Positions 1 through 8,290 are shown, numbered from the stretch's first letter. The stretch is DNA of 22,689 bases from Flavobacterium psychrophilum (GCA_945878515.1 CAMCTL010000040.1:1-22689); one strand, 5' to 3'. Notes: generated from the letters alone by a model not told the origin. Program-made: numbers and translations.

Positions 1-64
1 ATTTTTCAATTATTAGATTGAAAATGGTGTCTTTTTTTGAAAGATGGTTGATGGCTTCTTGCAT
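1..64 (-). CDS. Probable DNA-3-methyladenine glycosylase (5' end only)
   Basis: The first 21 codons of a gene that leaves the window, read leftwards from an ATG at 64-62. The peptide begins MQEAINHLSKKD and continues TIFNLIIEK with no stop. The start lies one base past the stop codon of the DUF5686 gene, so the two are probably cotranscribed. From memory, the opening 'MQ.AI..LSK.D..F..II' resembles flavobacterial family-2 DNA-3-methyladenine glycosylases (AlkA-like, base excision repair of alkylated purines). The HhH and catalytic regions lie outside the window, so the identity rests on a short N-terminus and stays tentative. That a gene starts here is better supported than its name. Confidence 0.5.
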   Translation of the reverse strand, partial: MQEAINHLSKKDTIFNLIIEK

Positions 65-65
65 A

Positions 66-2552
66 TTAAAAATAAAACCCAAAAGAGATCTTTGTTGCAA
101 ATTTTGTAGCTTCGGGCATATTCAGATAATTGCCTCTCCATGAAAAATCTACTCGAAAGAATTTGAAAATATTTCCTATACCAGCGCTATATTCCCAATA
201 TACTTTTTCGGGTGCATTGTAGGTTAATCCAGAGGCGTTTATATTGCGGTTTTCGTTGGAAACGGTACCATAAACAGATCTTACGCCGATATTTTCGCGC
301 CAATTGAGTTTTCGCATAAAAGGAATTCTAGCAAAAAAGCGTCCGTGGAAATCGTGATCCCATTTTAGTGTTACATATTGGTCGGCTACAAATTCATAAA
401 ATTTGAGATTATTGAAGGTGTTCGGAATATTAAAAAGCGATTGGTTTCCGGGGACAACACTCATCAAGCCGAGTGGAATAAACCCGAATGTTTTTCCCAT
501 TTCTACAGTAATATTGGTTCGTCCTAAAGGGCCAATCACAATGGGTTGTTTGTAGTATAATTGAAGTTTTTTATAGTTAAAATCACTCAAAAATAAATCT
601 TTGAATCCTTGACTGTAAGTCAATAATAATTTTGTGAAAGGACTATCGGCATTGAATCTTTCGACCCCAAAAGCTATTGGAACTCTTTTTGGGGTATAGT
701 CGACTTGAAAATTGATTTCGGATTGTTTTACTTGCTCTTTTATTGTGGTTTGCGATAAATCAGTATAATAGGCTAAACTAAATTGTGGTGATGCCGATTG
801 CAAGGTGCGATAGGACAAACCAGTTGAAAAAGTCAGGTTTTTTATAGGTTCTATTTCCACTTGAACATTGCTCAAATTAACATTTGTCAGGTTATTGTTG
901 GCTCCAAAAGTGAGTAATCCTGCCGAAGCATTATTCCGACCCGCAATATCGTTGGTCGTAGTGAGAGCAGCTCCAATTTGCTCGATGTCTCGCCGATTTC
1001 CTGCCGCAATAATCAAACGGTTTTTAGGCTCAACAATCCATTTTCCGGTTATTCCATATTTGAATTTTTCATCTTTAAAACCGTATGCAATGTAAGCCTG
1101 TAAACGCCAAGGATCGTTTTGGCCAAAAAAGGTCCGTGCTCCAGCTCTTAATCTTAATCCTTCGACTGCATTTTGGCCAATTATAGAATAAATAGAACCG
1201 AAATCGAAACTTCCTGAGTTCAGAAAACCGCTATCAATGATTTCGACTAGACTATACAATTGCTTGAATTTTTTTACACTTTGCAGCGTGTCAAGCATTT
1301 TGTAAACCCCTTTTTCGTCCTTGGAAAGGTTTTCAAATCGGTTTTCTTCCCAATATGCTTCAGATTTATTGTACACTTCTTTGTCTAAAAAATTGACTTC
1401 GTCTCTATAAAATTTCTCTGGTTTTTCTATATTGAACTGATGATTTCGGAACAAGGAAGTTCGCTTTCCGTAAACACCTTTGGATTTTTCTTTTTTGTTT
1501 AAAGCAAAATCGGTCATCATATAATCTTTGGTCATCAAGAAGATGGAATCATTCATCACTTCAAATTCCTGTTCGATATAAATGTCTTTTACCCAGTTGA
1601 TATTAGCACTTCTGGTGGCGGCCATATTTATTTTTTTTATGGCAAAAGTGGTATCGCTCACCCAAAAATCGCCTTTAAAAGTCAATTCGTTTTTGCGTCT
1701 TGGATAGAAAATAATGTTATAGCACTTTTTGTTATCTATAAAAGCACTGTCTTTCAGGATGTAATTATAAACATCAATTCCTGTTTTAGATAATGGACTG
1801 GTAAAACTTTTGTCGAAAAATGTAATATGATTGTCATAAATGTCAAAATCGTTGTATAAATCTTTTACAAAAGCTAAGATTTGTTGGTTTCCGTTAAATC
1901 CCGAAGTTTTGTTGGCTTTCGCTTTTGTCTTTACTTTCTTTAATTTGTTGTCGCCATAAACATCCGAAAGCGCTTCATTTATAAAAATCGGCAAATAGGT
2001 TTTTCCTGTAATGTTAGAGGTGTCAACTTGTTTGAAAATAAATTCCATTCCTTTGAATAATTTACTTTTCATATAAGCGCTATCAATAGAATTCATATCG
2101 AATTCTATTTTTTCGTACTTTTCCATTTGGTATTGATCAAATAAATATAAGCCATTTTTGCGTCTTCTTTCCCAAATTTTTCTAAGAATAGCTAATGCTG
2201 GATTGTCTTTTTTAGAAGTTTTTCCTCTATAGATTACAACTTCATCCAAAGTTTCAACTTCTTGTAATTGAATCTTGAAATTGTAATTAATTGTTTTATC
2301 TAAATTAATTTCTCTATCAGAATAGCCTACTGAACCAGCAATGATGGCAGTATAATTTTTTGGGGATTCTAAATAAAACACACCATCTTCGCTTGAGACG
2401 ACGCCTGCGCTTGAGTTTTTGAAGGCGATATTGGCAAAGGGCACTGGCTTTCCTTGCTTATCTATAACCAGACCGCTCACTTTTGTTTGCGATAAAACAC
2501 TAGTTGAAAAAGCAACTATAAAAAGAAAATAATTGAAAAATTTATTTATCAT
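66..2552 (-). CDS. DUF5686 / carboxypeptidase-regulatory-like outer-membrane protein
   Basis: From the ATG at 2552 the protein has 828 residues. It has a signal peptide (about 1-21, ending VLSQ), then a CarboxypepD_reg-like beta-sandwich (about 23-105, with the typical 'GLVIDKQGKPVPFANIAF' opening), then a long DUF5686 region rich in alternating beta strands. It ends in an aromatic residue (FGFYF), as outer-membrane barrels do. The family is widespread in Bacteroidota and its function is not established; an outer-membrane barrel is inferred. The open frame extends to 2597, but 2552 is preferred. The M-I-N-K start places the signal peptide correctly, and the extra codons lie inside the transcription terminator of the upstream pdhB. 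The next gene starts one base after the stop. Confidence 0.85.
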   Translation of the reverse strand: MINKFFNYFLFIVAFSTSVLSQTKVSGLVIDKQGKPVPFANIAFKNSSAGVVSSEDGVFYLESPKNYTAIIAGSVGYSDREINLDKTINYNFKIQLQEVETLDEVVIYRGKTSKKDNPALAILRKIWERRRKNGLYLFDQYQMEKYEKIEFDMNSIDSAYMKSKLFKGMEFIFKQVDTSNITGKTYLPIFINEALSDVYGDNKLKKVKTKAKANKTSGFNGNQQILAFVKDLYNDFDIYDNHITFFDKSFTSPLSKTGIDVYNYILKDSAFIDNKKCYNIIFYPRRKNELTFKGDFWVSDTTFAIKKINMAATRSANINWVKDIYIEQEFEVMNDSIFLMTKDYMMTDFALNKKEKSKGVYGKRTSLFRNHQFNIEKPEKFYRDEVNFLDKEVYNKSEAYWEENRFENLSKDEKGVYKMLDTLQSVKKFKQLYSLVEIIDSGFLNSGSFDFGSIYSIIGQNAVEGLRLRAGARTFFGQNDPWRLQAYIAYGFKDEKFKYGITGKWIVEPKNRLIIAAGNRRDIEQIGAALTTTNDIAGRNNASAGLLTFGANNNLTNVNLSNVQVEIEPIKNLTFSTGLSYRTLQSASPQFSLAYYTDLSQTTIKEQVKQSEINFQVDYTPKRVPIAFGVERFNADSPFTKLLLTYSQGFKDLFLSDFNYKKLQLYYKQPIVIGPLGRTNITVEMGKTFGFIPLGLMSVVPGNQSLFNIPNTFNNLKFYEFVADQYVTLKWDHDFHGRFFARIPFMRKLNWRENIGVRSVYGTVSNENRNINASGLTYNAPEKVYWEYSAGIGNIFKFFRVDFSWRGNYLNMPEATKFATKISFGFYF

Positions 2553-2555
2553 GAT

Positions 2556-2594
2556 AAAAAAAAACTTCATCAAATTTAGATTCTGATGAAGTTT
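2556..2594 (-). terminator. Intrinsic terminator after pdhB
   Basis: On the minus strand a 10-bp perfect stem (arms 2585-2594 and 2562-2571, sequence AAACTTCATC/GATGAAGTTT) is followed by a run of U residues (A-run 2556-2564 on the plus strand). It ends only a few bases before the ATG of the DUF5686 gene. That gene must therefore have its own start signal within or just before the hairpin, or depend on readthrough. Two copies of TAAATTTG, matching the TAnnTTTG -7 box, occur at 2595-2602 and 2571-2578 (minus). Confidence 0.75.
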
Positions 2595-2657
2595 CAAATT
2601 TAGTTGATTTCTGAGATTGGTTTTTTTAAGGTACTAATATTCAGAAAAAAAAACAGT

Positions 2658-3635
2658 TTATCTATTCATTACTTTTTTAACCGCTTTGACAACATCATCA
2701 GCATTTGGCAACCATTCTTTTAGTAAAACTGGCGAATATGGTGCTGGTGTATCTGCTGTTGTAATGCGTTGAATTGGTGCATCAAGAAAATCGAAAGCTT
2801 GTTCTTGAACCATATAAGTGATTTCAGACGAAACACTGGCAAATGGCCAAGCTTCTTCAAGAATTACCAATCTATTTGTTTTTTTAACAGATGTTAATAT
2901 GGCAGCGTTATCCATTGGTCGAACCGTTCTCAAATCGATAATTTCGCAAGAAATTCCGTCTTTCGCCAATTCATCGGCAGCGATATAGGCTTCTTTAATG
3001 ATTTTTCCAAAAGAAACTATAGTTACATCTGTACCTTCTCTTTTGATATCAGCAACACCAATTGGAATGGTATATTCGCCATCAGGAACTTCACCTTTGT
3101 CTCCATACATTTGCTCTGATTCCATAAAAATAACAGGATCATCATCACGAATAGCCGATTTTAAAAGTCCTTTAGCATCATATACATTAGATGGAACGAC
3201 TACTTTAAGACCTGGAGTATTAGCAAACCAATTTTCCAAAGCTTGTGAGTGTGTAGCTCCAAGTTGTCCCGCAGAAGCTGTTGGTCCACGAAAAACTATT
3301 GGAACATTAAATTGTCCACCTGTCATTTGACGTATTTTTGCGGCATTATTGATAATTTGGTCAATTCCCACCAAGCAAAAATTGAAAGTCATATATTCAA
3401 CAATGGGTCTGCAACCGTTCATCGCAGAACCTACTGCGATTCCAGTAAATCCAAGTTCAGCGATAGGAGTGTCAATAACTCTTTTTTCTCCGAATTCGGC
3501 TAGCATTCCTTTTGAGGCTTTATAAGCTCCATTGTACTCAGCAACTTCTTCACCCATCAAGTAAATAGACTCATCACGGCGCATTTCTTCACTCATTGCT
3601 TCGCAAATTGCCTCTCTAAACTGTATCGTTCTCAT
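2658..3635 (-). CDS. pdhB: Pyruvate dehydrogenase E1 component, beta subunit
   Basis: 325 residues, the normal length of a stand-alone E1 beta subunit. It pairs with E1 alpha (not in this window) to decarboxylate pyruvate with thiamine diphosphate and pass the acetyl unit to E2. The N-terminal half shows the family signatures: GEEV (28-31), DTPIAELGF (55-63, with the Glu at 60 expected to contact the thiamine N1'), and GATHSQ (126-131, with the conserved His 129). The C-terminal transketolase-C domain contains EIIDLRTVRPMD and the EEAWPFASVSSEI segment. The start ATG at 3635 opens with RTIQFREAICEAM, as in homologues. It is followed by its own terminator. Its promoter lies in the gap shared with etfB. 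A 2-oxoisovalerate dehydrogenase beta subunit is the main alternative, but the overall pattern favours pyruvate. Confidence 0.93.
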   Translation of the reverse strand: MRTIQFREAICEAMSEEMRRDESIYLMGEEVAEYNGAYKASKGMLAEFGEKRVIDTPIAELGFTGIAVGSAMNGCRPIVEYMTFNFCLVGIDQIINNAAKIRQMTGGQFNVPIVFRGPTASAGQLGATHSQALENWFANTPGLKVVVPSNVYDAKGLLKSAIRDDDPVIFMESEQMYGDKGEVPDGEYTIPIGVADIKREGTDVTIVSFGKIIKEAYIAADELAKDGISCEIIDLRTVRPMDNAAILTSVKKTNRLVILEEAWPFASVSSEITYMVQEQAFDFLDAPIQRITTADTPAPYSPVLLKEWLPNADDVVKAVKKVMNR

Positions 3636-3664
3636 AATATATAGTGTGTATAATTTTAGAAAAG

Positions 3665-3672
3665 CAAAAATA
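3665..3672 (-). promoter_or_regulatory. Possible -7 box for pdhB
   Basis: The minus strand reads TATTTTTG, fitting TAnnTTTG, about 30 bases upstream of the pdhB ATG. No good TTG -33 box is seen at the right distance. The rest of the 239-base gap between pdhB and etfB (3636-3874) is very AT-rich, and I see nothing else in it. Confidence 0.4.
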
Positions 3673-3835
3673 AATATTTTATACCACTTAAAAGCATAAA
3701 ATAAGTTTAAAATAGTTAATCCATAAGACTAAAAAGTTTGTTTTTATTATTTTTATATAAATAGGTTAACGAAATCGATATATTTCTTTAAAAAAAATAT
3801 TATGCACGCATAGTACTTTATTCGAATTAATATTA

Positions 3836-3843
3836 TAATTTTG
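3836..3843 (+). promoter_or_regulatory. Possible -7 box for etfB
   Basis: TAATTTTG matches the Bacteroidota TAnnTTTG element. It lies 31 bases upstream of the etfB ATG, leaving a short leader. The -33 region has no clean TTG, so this is a one-box prediction. Confidence 0.45.
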
Positions 3844-3874
3844 TGCAAGAATTTTAGAAATTAAAAATTTAATT

Positions 3875-4621
3875 ATGAAAATATTAGTTTGCATCAGTCA
3901 CGTTCCTGATACTACTTCGAAAATTAATTTTACCAATGACGACTCTCAATTTGACACTAATGGTGTTCAGTTTGTGATCAATCCTAACGATGAATTTGGA
4001 TTGACTCGTGCCATTTGGTTTCAAGAACAGCAAGGTGCAGTAATTACAGTTGCGAATGTTGGTGGACCAGAAACTGAACCAACACTACGAAAAGCATTGG
4101 CCATTGGAGCGAACGATGCGATAAGAGTAAACGCAAATCCTACTGATAGTTTTTTTGTAGCCAAACAACTTGCCGAGGTTATAAAAAATGGTGGCTATGA
4201 TATTATTATTGCTGGTAAAGAATCTTTAGATTATAATGGTGGAATGGTTCCAGGTATGATTGCTGGAATTTTAGGATATAATTTTGTAAATTCTTGTACC
4301 AATTTAGTTGTTGAGGGCACAAATGTAAAAGCCATTCGCGAAATAGATGGAGGAAAAGAAACTTTAACAACCACTTTACCTGTAATTATTGGCGGACAGA
4401 AGGGATTGGTCGAAGAAAAAGATTTGCGTATTCCAAATATGAGAGGAATTATGACAGCAAGAACAAAATCCTTAACGGTTGTAGAGCCAGTAGAAGCTGC
4501 GGTAAATACAAAAGCCGTAAAATTCGAAAAGCCAGCTCCAAAATCGGCTGTAAAATTAATTTCAGCCGACAATATAGACGAATTGATCAATTTGTTACAC
4601 AACGAAGCCAAGGTGATTTAA
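3875..4621 (+). CDS. etfB: Electron transfer flavoprotein, beta subunit
   Basis: 248 residues, typical for EtfB/FixA. It is the AMP-binding partner of EtfA in the heterodimer that collects electrons from acyl-CoA dehydrogenases and passes them to the quinone pool. The sequence opens MKILVCISHVPDT, the usual EtfB start, and shows VQFVINPNDEFGLTRAI, ALAIGANDAIRV and the segment IIAGKESLDYNGGMVPGMIAGILG (an adenine-nucleotide loop in this family). It ends with a helical arm containing the 'IPNMRGIMTARTK' motif. etfA follows after 171 bases that carry an inverted pair of heptad repeats, an unusually wide gap for these two genes. Stop codon TAA. Confidence 0.96.
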   Translation: MKILVCISHVPDTTSKINFTNDDSQFDTNGVQFVINPNDEFGLTRAIWFQEQQGAVITVANVGGPETEPTLRKALAIGANDAIRVNANPTDSFFVAKQLAEVIKNGGYDIIIAGKESLDYNGGMVPGMIAGILGYNFVNSCTNLVVEGTNVKAIREIDGGKETLTTTLPVIIGGQKGLVEEKDLRIPNMRGIMTARTKSLTVVEPVEAAVNTKAVKFEKPAPKSAVKLISADNIDELINLLHNEAKVI

Positions 4622-4626
4622 GAGTG

Positions 4627-4789
4627 TAGATTTTAGATTTTAGATTGCAGATTGCAGTATGAAAATCTAAAAATTCATCTTACTTCAAAAATCCAAAATC
4701 GTTAATTTGAAATACAATATAAATCAAGTTTTTAGTTTCCAGTCCCTCTTGCTATCTGGGCTGCAATCTAAAATCTGCAATCTAAAATA
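4627..4789. repeat. Inverted pair of heptad-repeat arms between etfB and etfA
   Basis: The left arm (4627-4657) has AGAT starting exactly every 7 bases (4628, 4635, 4642, 4649). The right arm (4761-4789) has ATCT every 7 bases (4766, 4773, 4780). The reverse complement of the right arm matches the left arm at 24 of 29 positions by my count, so the arms can fold together over a 103-base centre. That centre also contains weaker 7-base phasing (AGTTTTT, AGTTTCC, AGTCCC near 4733-4746). The same unit recurs before accD. Confidence 0.8.
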
Positions 4790-4792
4790 ATC

Positions 4793-5758
4793 ATGTCAAT
4801 ATTAATATACGCAGAATCCGAAGAAGGAAGAATTAAAAAAGTAGCTTTCGAGTTGGCTTCTTATGCCAGAAAAGTGGCAGATACTTTAGGAACAACCGTT
4901 ACGGCTTTAACCATAAACGCGGGCGATGTTTCAGAATTGTCAAAATATGGTATCGATAAAGTCTTGAAAGTATCCAATGATAAATTGTCTGGTTTTTCAG
5001 CAAAAGCTTACGCCGATGTTATTCAACAAGCAGCTCGAAACGAAGATGCAAAAATTGTAGTTTTATCATCAACTACCGACAGTATTTATCTTGGTCCTTA
5101 TGTTGCAGTTTCGCTAGAAGCTGGTTTTGCTTCAAATGTAGTGGGTTTGCCTTTAAATACGTCGCCTTTTCAAGTTCGGCGAAGTGCGTTTTCGAACAAA
5201 GCTTTCAATATTACCGAAATTAGCAGTGATGTAAAAATCATTGGCTTGGCCAAAAATTCTTATGGAATTTTCGAAAACGCGTCTAATTTGTCTGAGGAAG
5301 ATTTTAATCCAGCCATTTCTGACAATGATTTTGGTATAAAAGTAGCATCAGTAGAGAAAGGTTCAGGAAAAGTATCCATTGCCGATGCTGATATTGTGGT
5401 TTCAGCAGGTCGTGGATTGAAAGGCCCTGAAAATTGGGGAATGATTGAAGAATTAGCCGACGTTTTGGGTGCAGCAACGGCTTGTTCAAAGCCAGTTTCT
5501 GATTTAGACTGGAGACCTCATTCAGAGCACGTTGGCCAAACTGGAAAACCTGTTGCCGCAAATTTATATATTGCCGTAGGAATTTCGGGAGCTATTCAGC
5601 ATATTGCTGGAATTAATTCGTCTAAAGTAAAAGTGGTTATCAATACCGATCCAGAAGCTCCATTTTTTAAAGTTGCGGATTATGGAATTATAGGAGATGC
5701 ATTTGATGTAATTCCTAAATTAATTGATAAACTAAAACTTTTTAAACAACAGCATTAA
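4793..5758 (+). CDS. etfA: Electron transfer flavoprotein, alpha subunit
   Basis: 321 residues, normal for EtfA. It holds the FAD of the EtfAB dimer. The N-terminal domain is the usual Rossmann-like fold (MSILIYAESEEGRIKKVAFE). The C-terminal FAD domain (about 200-315) is complete, with AGRGLKGPENWGMIEELA, LDWRPHSEHVGQTGK, GISGAIQHIAGI and INTDPEAPFFKVADYGIIGD, which bind the pyrophosphate, flavin and ribityl parts of FAD. It should be expressed with etfB despite the repeat-bearing gap between them. An intrinsic terminator follows 27 bases after the TAA. The set EtfAB fits beta-oxidation or branched-chain amino-acid catabolism feeding menaquinone. Confidence 0.96.
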   Translation: MSILIYAESEEGRIKKVAFELASYARKVADTLGTTVTALTINAGDVSELSKYGIDKVLKVSNDKLSGFSAKAYADVIQQAARNEDAKIVVLSSTTDSIYLGPYVAVSLEAGFASNVVGLPLNTSPFQVRRSAFSNKAFNITEISSDVKIIGLAKNSYGIFENASNLSEEDFNPAISDNDFGIKVASVEKGSGKVSIADADIVVSAGRGLKGPENWGMIEELADVLGAATACSKPVSDLDWRPHSEHVGQTGKPVAANLYIAVGISGAIQHIAGINSSKVKVVINTDPEAPFFKVADYGIIGDAFDVIPKLIDKLKLFKQQH

Positions 5759-5784
5759 AAATTTTAGAATTCTAACTCCAAAAC

Positions 5785-5831
5785 AGCTGCCTAAAATAAG
5801 ATAATCGTATCTTTGTTTTAGGTAGCTTTTT
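5785..5831 (+). terminator. Intrinsic terminator after etfA
   Basis: A 12-bp stem (5785-5796 with 5816-5827, one G-U pair) is followed by TTTTT. It closes the etfBA unit. The rest of the gap to 6080 holds no other clear feature; the plus-strand frame opening at 5991 looks like leader rather than protein. Confidence 0.75.
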
Positions 5832-6080
5832 AGTTCAACATTTTTTGATTAAAATTGCATACTATTTTATTTTAGCATGGAGTGATTTAAACTTTTTGAA
5901 TTCTAGCGAAAATTTAGGATTTTGCAGCCAATTGAAGTCTTTTTTAAGTTGCATAGCGGGGCTTTGGAACTACAAAAAGACGAAAAGTAGATGCAAAGAA
6001 TAAATTTTTTAGTAAATGGAAAAAGTTTAAACATTTCAATATCATTTTATAAACAAGCCAAGGTGCTTTTTCTCTTAAAT

Positions 6081-6704
6081 ATGAGTTTAGTCAAATTATC
6101 AATTAAAGGAATATCTTACAGTCAAACTCAAAATGGAGCTTATGCTTTGATCCTGAATGAAATCGATGGCGACAGAAAATTGCCAATTGTTATAGGGGCT
6201 TTCGAAGCACAATCAATAGCAATCGCGTTAGAAAAGGAAATAAAACCGCCTCGTCCATTGACTCACGACTTATTTAAAAATTTTGCAGACCGCTTTGATA
6301 TCGTAATCAAACAAGTTATAATTCATAAGTTAGTTGACGGCGTTTTTTACTCCAGTATTATTTGCGAAAGAGATAAAATCGAAGAAATTATTGATGCCAG
6401 AACTTCAGATGCAATAGCTTTGGCATTGCGATTTAGCGCTCCTATTTTTACCTATAAGAACATATTAGATAAAGCTGGAATTTTCTTAAAGTCAAATCCA
6501 TTGAATCCCGAAAAAGATGCTCAAGAAATAGACGATGTGCTCTCAAATCCTGAAACTTTTAAACAAAATGAAGAAAGCAATAAATCTGGATCAACTTATA
6601 CAAATCATACTTTGGAACAATTGAACGATCTTTTGGAACAGGCTGTTGAACACGAAGATTATGAAAAAGCTGCCAAAATTAGAGATGAGATTTCAAAAAG
6701 ATAG
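6081..6704 (+). CDS. Bifunctional-nuclease-family (BFN/DUF151) protein with UVR tail
   Basis: From ATG 6081 the protein has 207 residues. Residues about 1-135 form the BFN (DUF151) domain: MSLVKLSIKGISYSQTQ, LPIVIGAFEAQSIAIALE, PRPLTHDLF and DARTSDAIALALRFSAPIF are its standard blocks. Residues about 178-207 (LEQLNDLLEQAVEHEDYEKA, then AKIRDEI) form a UVR motif, the short helical hairpin known from UvrB/UvrC and some Clp/McsA proteins. The BFN-UVR arrangement is common in Bacteroidota. BFN proteins of plants have nuclease activity, but the bacterial role is unproven. The frame is open to an upstream ATG at 5991; that extension looks non-homologous, so 6081 is preferred. The stop is TAG. The gap to thyA is filled with heptad repeats. 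Confidence 0.87.
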   Translation: MSLVKLSIKGISYSQTQNGAYALILNEIDGDRKLPIVIGAFEAQSIAIALEKEIKPPRPLTHDLFKNFADRFDIVIKQVIIHKLVDGVFYSSIICERDKIEEIIDARTSDAIALALRFSAPIFTYKNILDKAGIFLKSNPLNPEKDAQEIDDVLSNPETFKQNEESNKSGSTYTNHTLEQLNDLLEQAVEHEDYEKAAKIRDEISKR

Positions 6705-6710
6705 TTTTTC

Positions 6711-6860
6711 AGGTTGCAGATTTCAAGTTGCAGATTCCAGATTTCAGGTGACAGACGCTGGTTGCAGATAAAAAAACTAATAAATTTTGATAAACGAAAG
6801 CTAGGGTTTGAAGTTCTAAAACTGGTAAACTTTAATCTTTTAAACTTTAAACTTTTAAAC
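6711..6860. repeat. Heptad-phased arrays upstream of thyA
   Basis: In 6711-6767 the triplet CAG recurs at 6717, 6731, 6738, 6745 and 6752 (spacing 7 or 14) and again at 6765 after a one-base slip. In 6827-6860 CTTT recurs at spacings of 7 or 8 (6830, 6837, 6845, 6852). The units are related to those at 4627 and 15130 but more degenerate. The 161-base gap between the BFN gene and thyA contains no gene. Confidence 0.65.
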
Positions 6861-6865
6861 CAATA

Positions 6866-7690
6866 ATGAAACAATACATAGATTTAGTTAAACACGTTTT
6901 AGAAAACGGAAATCAAAAAGGAGATCGAACTGGAACTGGAACAAAAAGCGTTTTTGGTTATCAAATGCGTTTTGATTTAGCCGAAGGTTTCCCGATGGTG
7001 ACTACCAAAAAGTTACATCTACCGTCAATCATTCATGAATTGCTTTGGTTTCTTAAAGGTGATACCAATATTAAATATCTTCAGGACAACAATGTAAAAA
7101 TTTGGAATGCTTGGGCTGATAAAAATGGTGATTTAGGGCCGGTTTATGGTCATCAATGGCGGAATTGGAATAGTGAAGAAATAGATCAAATCTCAGACCT
7201 AATCAAAGAACTCAAAACCAATCCCAATAGCCGACGATTGTTAGTTTCGGCTTGGAATCCTAGTGTTTTGCCGGATACAAAAAAGTCATTTGCAGAAAAT
7301 GTCGCCAAGAATAAAGCCGCTTTGCCGCCTTGTCATGCTTTCTTCCAATTCTATGTATCCGAAGGAAAATTGTCGTGCCAATTGTATCAACGAAGCGCCG
7401 ACATTTTTCTAGGTGTTCCTTTTAATATTGCATCTTATGCTTTGCTGACCATGATGATTGCACAAGTTTGCGATTTGCAAGTAGGGGAGTTCATTCACAC
7501 CTTTGGCGATGCACATATTTATAACAACCATTTTGAGCAACTTGAATTGCAGTTGTCACGAAAACCAAAAGCATTGCCAAAAATGATTTTGAATCCCGCT
7601 ATAAAAAACATTTTCGAATTTACTTATGACGATTTCACATTAGAAAATTACGATCCTCACGAAGCTATAAAAGGAAGTGTTGCCGTATAA
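6866..7690 (+). CDS. thyA: Thymidylate synthase
   Basis: 274 residues. It converts dUMP and methylene-tetrahydrofolate to dTMP and dihydrofolate. All signature parts are visible: the phosphate-binding Arg 21 in [20 protein letters not shown] (58-69), the paired Arg of [12 protein letters not shown] (121-132), the catalytic Cys 156 in [12 protein letters not shown], and [20 protein letters not shown]. It is slightly longer than the E. coli enzyme (264), mainly from the insert [14 protein letters not shown] just before the active Cys. folA, which regenerates the folate this enzyme oxidises, lies about 0.9 kb downstream on the same strand. A two-way terminator follows. Confidence 0.97.
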   Translation: MKQYIDLVKHVLENGNQKGDRTGTGTKSVFGYQMRFDLAEGFPMVTTKKLHLPSIIHELLWFLKGDTNIKYLQDNNVKIWNAWADKNGDLGPVYGHQWRNWNSEEIDQISDLIKELKTNPNSRRLLVSAWNPSVLPDTKKSFAENVAKNKAALPPCHAFFQFYVSEGKLSCQLYQRSADIFLGVPFNIASYALLTMMIAQVCDLQVGEFIHTFGDAHIYNNHFEQLELQLSRKPKALPKMILNPAIKNIFEFTYDDFTLENYDPHEAIKGSVAV

Positions 7691-7717
7691 TGTTACAATG
7701 CAGTTAATTATATAGAC

Positions 7718-7746
7718 AAAAAATCCGCTTTTCAGCGGATTTTTCG
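7718..7746. terminator. Bidirectional intrinsic terminator between thyA and the CBM48 gene
   Basis: AAATCCGC (7721-7728) pairs with GCGGATTT (7735-7742). A T-run follows on the plus strand and an A-run precedes, so the hairpin can end both thyA and the convergent minus-strand gene. Confidence 0.85.
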
Positions 7747-7753
7747 TTAATAC

Positions 7754-8050
7754 TTATACTGTCACAACACTATTTTCAGTTCCTGCAAATTCATTCCAAA
7801 TATAAGAATCTGCTTCGGCATCGTTCAAATAAACGCTATCTACAAAATATTTAAATTCATAAGAAGCATCTATCGGTAAATCTAAAACACCTTTAAAAGT
7901 ACCGTTTTTCAATTTTGATAATTCGCCTTCAGCTGGATTCCAGTTGTTAAAATCTCCAACAACTGATGCTGTACTTGCCTCTTTAGCCTCAACGGTAAAT
8001 GTAACTTTACAAACCGGTTTAGTTTTTATAAATTGTTTCTTGATTGACAT
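7754..8050 (-). CDS. Small isoamylase early-set / CBM48-like protein
   Basis: 98 residues forming a single predicted immunoglobulin-like beta-sandwich. The core VTFTVEAKEASTASVVGDFN and the following NWNP are the glycogen-binding (AMPK-beta/CBM48, early set) signature with the 'GDFNNW' loop, followed by GTFKGVLDLP and YEFKYFVDS. There is no signal peptide and no catalytic domain. Stand-alone proteins like this are common in Flavobacteriaceae; a role in glycogen or starch binding is inferred from the fold only. It has its own good promoter and shares a terminator with thyA. No neighbouring gene is involved in glycogen metabolism. Confidence 0.85.
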   Translation of the reverse strand: MSIKKQFIKTKPVCKVTFTVEAKEASTASVVGDFNNWNPAEGELSKLKNGTFKGVLDLPIDASYEFKYFVDSVYLNDAEADSYIWNEFAGTENSVVTV

Positions 8051-8077
8051 AACTGTTTAATTTTAAGAATTATGGGG

Positions 8078-8107
8078 CAAATGTAATATAGAAATTTGAG
8101 CTTTCAA
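8078..8107 (-). promoter_or_regulatory. Promoter of the CBM48 gene
   Basis: On the minus strand TTG (8107-8105), 19 bases, then TACATTTG (8085-8078) matches the Bacteroidota TTG-N19-TAnnTTTG consensus. It ends 27 bases before the ATG. Confidence 0.75.
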
Positions 8108-8243
8108 TATCTGTAATGAAGTTTTGTGAGTTTGTCACAAAAAATCACAAAAATAAAATACATTCATAATTTTATGTTAAAAATAAATATAAATTCAAAA
8201 TCAGAAAACGTTTTCTATTTTTTTTTAAATTGTTCTAAAATGA

Positions 8244-8272
8244 TTGGAAATGCAAAATTATTTTTATCTTTA
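8244..8272 (+). promoter_or_regulatory. Likely promoter of the 2TM remnant and folA
   Basis: TTG (8244-8246), 18 bases, then TATCTTTA (8265-8272), one base off TAnnTTTG. It lies 18 bases before the ATG of the 2TM frame. No other good promoter is seen before folA, so folA probably depends on it. Confidence 0.5.
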
Positions 8273-8290
8273 TAATCTAAATCGTGCATT

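Noticed and set aside
868..1095. Plus-strand open frame inside the DUF5686 gene
   Set aside because: Antisense to a well-supported gene, no family resemblance, no promoter; an expected by-product of the codon use on the other strand.
5991..6080. Longer N-terminus for the BFN-domain protein
   Set aside because: The extra 30 codons do not look like the family, which begins with MSLVKLSIKGI; the in-frame ATG at 6081 is the natural start.
6659..6874. Minus-strand frame across the BFN tail and the heptad repeats
   Set aside because: Its sequence is dominated by translated heptad repeats; it matches no family and overlaps a real gene end.
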